Positions 58,515-64,000 of a stretch of 64,000 nucleotides of DNA are shown piece after piece (the stretch's first letter is position 1; each line of letters starts with the position of its first letter). This stretch comes from Bipolaris cookei (Eukaryota > Ascomycota > Dothideomycetes > Pleosporales > Pleosporaceae): positions 926,152 to 990,151 of the forward strand of contig NRSV01000002.1 in assembly GCA_002286855.1 (NCBI GenBank), written 5' to 3'. The notes under the pieces are model-generated. The model was not told where the DNA came from. It made no database searches and worked only from the letters and a program-made list of their open reading frames with translations. The translations under genes and the position numbers were made by a program.

Positions 58515-61500
58515 TCAGTTTTGGCGATGCACGCAGTCCCATTCGTACTGCACCAACACGTTAGCATAAATCCAGCGAATAAATTTGAAATGACTACGTA
58601 CCACTCTACCGTCCTCATCGCCTGTGTAGACATGATGAGGCATAGGCAATATACATGTAATGGGTGCTGTTTGAGCCAGCATCACAGAATCGCCGTGGTT
58701 CAGGACATTGATGAGGTTCGCAGACCATTTAGCGGTTGTCGGGGTTGAGGATGACAAGGTTGAAGGTGCTGGCGTTAGGTGGAAAATCTAGCATAAGTCA
58801 GTAAATATACAATGTGCGATTGGGGGTGTAAAAGAAGAGTTATACAAACCTTTACTATTCCTCTTCGATGCCCAGTGAAGATGAGTTCACGTTCACACCA
58901 CTCGTTACCCACTCCTTCATAAACTGCTACAGTTGTAATGTAGTCTCCCTCATCTTCACTGTCACAAATGTCCTCGTCGAGCAGTATTGCCCCGTTGAGC
59001 GTCGCGACAATAAGCCGGTTTCCGCAGGCGAGCACAATATTGCCTGTGACACTGTTGATCCTGGCTGCTTGGACTGGCACTGGATCTCGCTTTTGTTGTG
59101 CCCCCAGGGCAAGCTCTCGTACGAATTCGTTGCGGTTAAGGTCCCAAAGAAATACACGTCCATCAAGTGAAGCAGACAGGAATGCGGAAAATGCACGACT
59201 GGCGGCAAGCGTCGTAACAGGTGATTTGTGGCCGAAGAGTGTAGTGGCGTTCTGAAGCTCGGTACGTCCTCGCTCGCCTTTGTTGACAGTCCATATGGCA
59301 AGGGTACAGTCTGCTCCCGCTGTGATCAACGTCCGGCCATCAACGAAATGCGAAGTTGTCAATTGTCCAGAGTGTAAATGTTCAAACAGCCCAACCAGCT
59401 TCTTGGAGTGCGACTCGTAGAAACGAACGCTACCATCCGTGAAGCCCCACTCCATATATCGATCATAGTTAGGGGGAATATTTTGGCGGAACGGTGCAGC
59501 ACACAGAAGCTTGTCACTCTTGCTGGTGTAGTTTAGAGATGAAATGCGATCATGAGCTTCGAGTAGTGTGCCTGGTACGCGATGCAAACTCTCTACCGAT
59601 GTATCGAGCCTGGTGGGCCTGGTGACATTGTCCTTCTGGGGATGTGGTCTCTGGAAGACCTGTGGAGGCGTCTGTCCAAAGTTGTTGATAACACTGATCT
59701 TTTGTGCTCGCTCCTTCTCGTCCGTGATAGAATCAAGGTCAATTGCACCCTGGTAAGTCATGTAATGGAACACGTTGGCAGCTTCAATAGCCGCCTCACC
59801 CCGTTGTTTGTATCCGAATATTAAATCGATCCAATGGTGTAAATTCTGGCTGACGTATGGACTCTCCAATGCCTCGCGTTGTTTCGCAATGAAAATTGCG
59901 GGATCGCCCTTGGCCCACGGAGGCAATTTGACGTTGTCGATTGTAGAGCCGTCGGAACGTAGACCGAAGTTGTATCCATTGACATTTGTCAAAAAGTCTG
60001 GCAGGAAATAGAACTCGGGCGTAAGCTCGCGCACATCAGCCATGTTCTTAGCTGATACCGACTCCCATACGTTCTGGATCGAGTAGAACATGCGATCAGC
60101 GTGATCCCATGTGCCGCCTTGGATCAGGAAGAATGCTGCGCTAAACGGCTGAAGGCGCATAAGATAAGATGCTACAGTCATGGCAGAAGAATAGTGGGTG
60201 CCATAATGGAAAGCGTGACTAGCGTCACCCATCTCGGCGAAAGAAGCGAACCTCTCTCTGATCAGATGTTCCTGTTTGGGATCTTGAATACCAATAGGCT
60301 TCCGCAGATCACGAAAGTTGCTCGGGTCGCTCAAGTCCAGCTCTTCACTGTGATAGTTCGAAAGCACCCAGGGAAAAACAGGGTATTGTGTGAGATCGTT
60401 GAAGGTCCTTCCAGCAAGCGTGTTCACAAACATCAGGTAGTGAAAATTGGACATCTCGCCTTTCAACCACTTCTTCGTTGCTGGATGTGACGAAGCCGAA
60501 CCAAAAGCAGACACAAAGCGTGACCCAAACGTCTGGGGCGCTTCTTCAGGGTTGCGCAAGGAATCGAGACGCCATGAAATCTCTGTGTTCATAAGCTTGT
60601 CCGGGTTCGCAACATGTGATGCTCGTTGAAGGACGCGGGAATGTATGTCGTTGCGAGCTTGCGCAGAAATGGCCGTTAGGAGGTAGCTGCGTCCATCATC
60701 AAAGAAGATTTCGATGCCCACGTCTCTGTGTAAGAAGCGCCGCTTCGAGATACTGATGACTTCGGTCCATTTCCAATTCCTTACTGCCTCTTCTTGACTT
60801 CTGGGTGGTGGGCGACGATTGGTCACAGCTTCTTTGCCAGCAATGACTTGCACATATGGATCGCGCTCATCGGGCGGCGCCTGCCATACACGCACAATTT
60901 CGCCGTCAGATCTTTGGAAGAAGTCATCTAGAAGATAGAGACAGTCTTTTCCTACGATGAGAAGGCCTTCTATGGCTTCAAGACCCACTACCCGAGAAAT
61001 ATTGCAGACGTACTGGACTTGATCACCACGGTTAAGGCTGCGCATGACTTTGCGATTCTTATCCTCGAAACCATCCTCGTCCTCATACATGGCTTCAACC
61101 ATTTCAAAGTCATCATCGCTAGCTGATTCTGCTTCCTCTATGGGGTTACCCGATGCAGTCGCTGTGGATAACGATCTCACTGATCGACCATCAACGGGCG
61201 TGACCCCAGCAGCTTCTTTAGCTGTTATGGCAGGCACAGCAGTTTCCAGTTTTAGTTTCTCTCGCGAATCTATGTCTTTGCGCTTAGGCTGAAAGGTCTG
61301 TTCGCGGCTGGTGTTGTCGATAATAATGCGCAGACGCTTTCGATCACGGCCTTCAGTTTCATCGAGCCGCCATCTAGCAGGTGGACTGTTCTCAAAAAGA
61401 CCACATGGGCTTTTGAGCTGGTAGTCCAATTTCGCCAGGACCGTTGTCATGAAAGTAGCATTGTCTTGCTGGTCTTGCAGAACACGCTGGTGCTTGATGC

Positions 61501-64000
61501 GTTCAGAAGCATGAATGTTCGATCGCCAGTGGTTAGTTGAGTTCTCGTGGTGGTTCCACACGCTCTCAGCCATAAGCTCGTCAGCCTGCCATTGCTTCAG
61601 TTTCTCTTTGCGCTTGGCGATACGCCTCTGTGATGACTCTTCAGTCTTCTTGTTCTGGCTATGCACATAATCCTCCCACGGCCGAGTCATCGAACCATAG
61701 AAAAACCTATCCATGTCAGTTTTGTTCAGGTCAAGCCATTCCAGGAATGTCTCATCGTCAAGTTCGACAAGCTTCTGGAAGCCATCATACAGGTCCTTGG
61801 TGTCTCCATGAATGGCGTCAGCTAGAATCATGGACGTTTCATGGGGCTTTTGGACCATGAGCAATCGCCAAAAACTCGCCGCTGCAATGCGTACGGTCAT
61901 GTGTTCTGATGACAGTTGCGAGTAGAGCAGGTAGCAAATCATCTTCAAAGAGAAAGTTTCGTTGTTGGCAGACGAGAGAATGATGGGCTGCCAATATACC
62001 ATCTTCTCGATTACTGCCGTGGTAATTGCACCACCTTCAGACTCGTCTGGATCTGCCAACCTAAGAAGAGCGACTTTCAAGAAGGTGGTTCGAATTGACT
62101 GAATTGCTTGCGTGCAAAGTCTGACGGATTTGATAGCTGCAATATCCGGGCGCTCCAAGTACTCAAGCAGAAACCCAGCGAAGTCAAGCAATGGCTCTGC
62201 ACCTTCGAGGAACCATCCTTCGACGACGGCTTCAGATACGTGCTGGACAAATCGTGAGAGGTTTGTAAGAACTCGCGGCTCATGCAAAAGCTTCTGGTCC
62301 AGTTGGAGTGCATTCCTTACGGACATCAAAGTCTGCCGTAGAATGTACGATTCGAAATACGCTTGATGTTCTTGGAAGCCTGGTGGTGTTTTCAAGAATA
62401 GCCCCAGACCAGGAAAATCTTTGCGTGTAAATATCTGATCTTTAAACACATCGAGAATGACCTCTAGCATAGCCTCGACCACTGAGCTACCCACCTTGAG
62501 TGGCACGGGAGGTATGGTTTTTGAGGAGAGAATCGGGTTAAGAGATGGCTGTTGAGTTGTTTGCTTCTTATCTGCTGACACAAGCACGAAAGAGGATGCT
62601 TTACGGAGAGGTAAGACGCGTCTAGACGTAGGTGCAGGTGAAGTGCTGACGTTGGTGGTCCGAATCACAGGCGCTCCCTGTCCATTGGCTCTAGAGAGCG
62701 GCTGTATGACAACATCCTGTCCCTCAAACGTTAATGCTGAGCCTCTTGAAAGCAGCTCAGTTTCTGCACTGACGCTGTCAGACGTCACGATCACCGGGTA
62801 TAGAACGAACAACAACTCCTGAACATAGTTTGATGTGTTCGCGTAGTCACGGAAACCTTCTGACCGGGAATGCAGCTCGGATAAGAACTGGATGGCGGAG
62901 TTTAGAACAACGGCAAAATCGTTCAAGCGGTCTGTCTGGGGCGCACGTATATCTACAAATGGTCAGCATTGGGCAAAGTCTTTCTTTTTTGCAAATAGAT
63001 ACATACCGACGACCGGTTGCTTGGCGTTCAATGACATTGTTCTGCGCCGACCACGAGTGACCGTGCCCTCACCGTTCTCCTGTTTGGGAGTGCTGCTGTC
63101 TGTTCGAGCCAGATCCCGGTCGCGAACAATCGCCCGCAACCCAGTCTCTAGCATCGCGGTGATTACAGGGAAAACTTCTGGATAGCATATCCTAAGCTCA
63201 GACTGAGGCGAATGAGCAATGAATACATCGACCAGGTTGAAGACATCGAAATCACGCTCGAAGTCTATAGTTGCCACATCGCGGCCAAATAAGATTGCAA
63301 AGCATATAGTCCAAATTCCTGGTGTATTCCACCAATGGCGTAACCTGTTCTTCATGAGAATGAAACCGCCTGTCTTGTCTGCAAACTTCTTGACGTAATG
63401 CGTCCCGTTCAACACAAGCAACCGAGCAAGGATCTTTGAACCAAGAACAACAACACGCTGCTCAGGTTCGGCAAGCAAGTAAAGAAGCCATTTACCCGTA
63501 ACGTTCTTGGCAAAACGTATTACTTCGTGTGGGTTCTGTGGATCACAAAGCAGCTCTGCCAAGAGATTGAGGATGGCAATGCCCAAGTCTGGCAGAGACA
63601 ATGGGGGCGAATCGCTGCCAGGTTGAGCTGGGCTAGCCGACCGTGATTTACGGTCTGGCGTTAACCCAGGCGTAGTGCCTCTACGGATACGGCCGGCGCT
63701 CGCTTTTGGGCGCAACGGACGTTTACCGTAAGATGCACGGCTGTCATGTAGTGCATAGGTGACGAAAAGGGAAAGTGACCTCGCATTCTCTCCATTGAAG
63801 TTGGTCAACAGGAGAGTCTTGAAGGCATCGAGGAACAGTTTGAAGGTTTGTGGGGTGAACCTTTCGCCTTTCAGAGCGTCTGTGAGGCGCTTGACCACAC
63901 CTTGAGAGTATTAGCTGGAGACGAATAGGTCTAAAAAAATGTACGTACGTATTCTATGAAATCGTTTGGCATTGTAGTGGTGGTGTTTGCTACCGCGAGC
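58515..64000 (-). CDS. BEACH-domain WD40 protein (Bph1/Alfy/neurobeachin family), 5' end outside window
   Basis: Visible exons are 64000-63949 (partial), 63900-63007, 62952-58850, 58787-58602 and 58547-58515, joined in consistent phases by 48-62-nt GT-AG introns. About 1755 residues are seen; the N-terminus lies beyond the right edge. Order: armadillo-like helical region, a PH-BEACH domain (GDQVQYVCNISRVVGLEAIE on to FFDDGRSYLLT), the BEACH domain (SNFHYLMFVNTLAGRTFNDL, YPVFPWVLSNY, HYGTHYSSAM, LTPEFYFLPDFL, HHWIDLIFGYKQRG), and C-terminal WD40 repeats. The protein ends RVYEWDCVHRQN across the last intron, so the final exon encodes just ten residues. The family acts in vesicle and lysosome or vacuole trafficking; yeast Bph1 affects vacuolar sorting and cell-wall assembly. 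It is peripheral to membranes and lacks membrane segments. Confidence 0.94.

Noticed and set aside
58267..58569. 100-codon frame (+) with a reasonable ATG context
   Set aside because: It overlaps the last two exons of the BEACH gene antisense, its composition is random, and no family is recognised.
1..64000. tRNA, rRNA or CRISPR features
   Set aside because: No tRNA A/B box pair, rRNA stretch or spaced repeat array was found by reading; a tRNA scan would settle the first.

Overview
The window is a stretch of nuclear chromosome from a filamentous ascomycete. Short GT-AG introns (mostly 46-140 nt) with CTAAC-type branch sites, Zn2Cys6 regulators, a group X hybrid histidine kinase, a giant coiled-coil protein of the leashin/involucrin-repeat type and a Fot1/Pogo-like DNA transposon fit Dothideomycetes, most likely Pleosporales. 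That placement is inference from gene style; no marker gene was compared.

Layout. 1-4000: C-terminal part of a giant coiled-coil protein (+). 4625-5892: membrane-type short-chain dehydrogenase (+). 6846-9262: a small repeat island, with a broken Fot1/Pogo element (perfect 55-bp inverted repeats, TA target duplication) and a probable solo LTR. 10284-11966: MFS drug/polyamine-type exporter (+). 12498-14959: Zn2Cys6 regulator (+). 15534-18095: VID27 (+). 18963-19323: small cytochrome b5 (+). 19949-20923: disordered unknown protein (-). 20924-22854: gene-free stretch with two G-quadruplex motifs. 22855-23736: alpha/beta hydrolase (-) whose intron lacks its acceptor AG. 24221-24973: unknown protein (-). 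25985-33535: 2394-residue group X histidine kinase (-). 34529-37061: ankyrin plus dilute-domain protein (+). 37909-38993: allantoicase (+). 39308-40754: membrane-anchored MOSC protein (+). 41199-43212: FAD/NADPH reductase with a CCGGGCC motif (-). 44892-45635: mitochondrial-looking cupin (-). 46547-48939: mitochondrial half ABC transporter (-). 49344-50591: RNA 3'-phosphate cyclase (+). 50752-52378: allantoate-permease-family transporter (-). 53150-54150: STRAP-like WD40 protein (-). 54843-57578: regulator with two complete Zn2Cys6 clusters in tandem (-). 58515-64000: BEACH/WD40 protein (-), running off the right edge.

Most genes are housekeeping or signalling loci with no sign of a biosynthetic cluster. 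A possible functional link is purine-nitrogen use: allantoicase and an allantoate-permease-family transporter lie 12 kb apart, and both have WGATAR sites upstream. Gene models were rebuilt by hand from splice signals and checked for phase; all need transcript support. The points most worth a second look are the tandem zinc-cluster regulator with a 26-nt exon, a histidine-kinase intron that reads as two complete introns placed end to end, the AG-to-GG acceptor change in the hydrolase, and the broken transposon with perfect ends.
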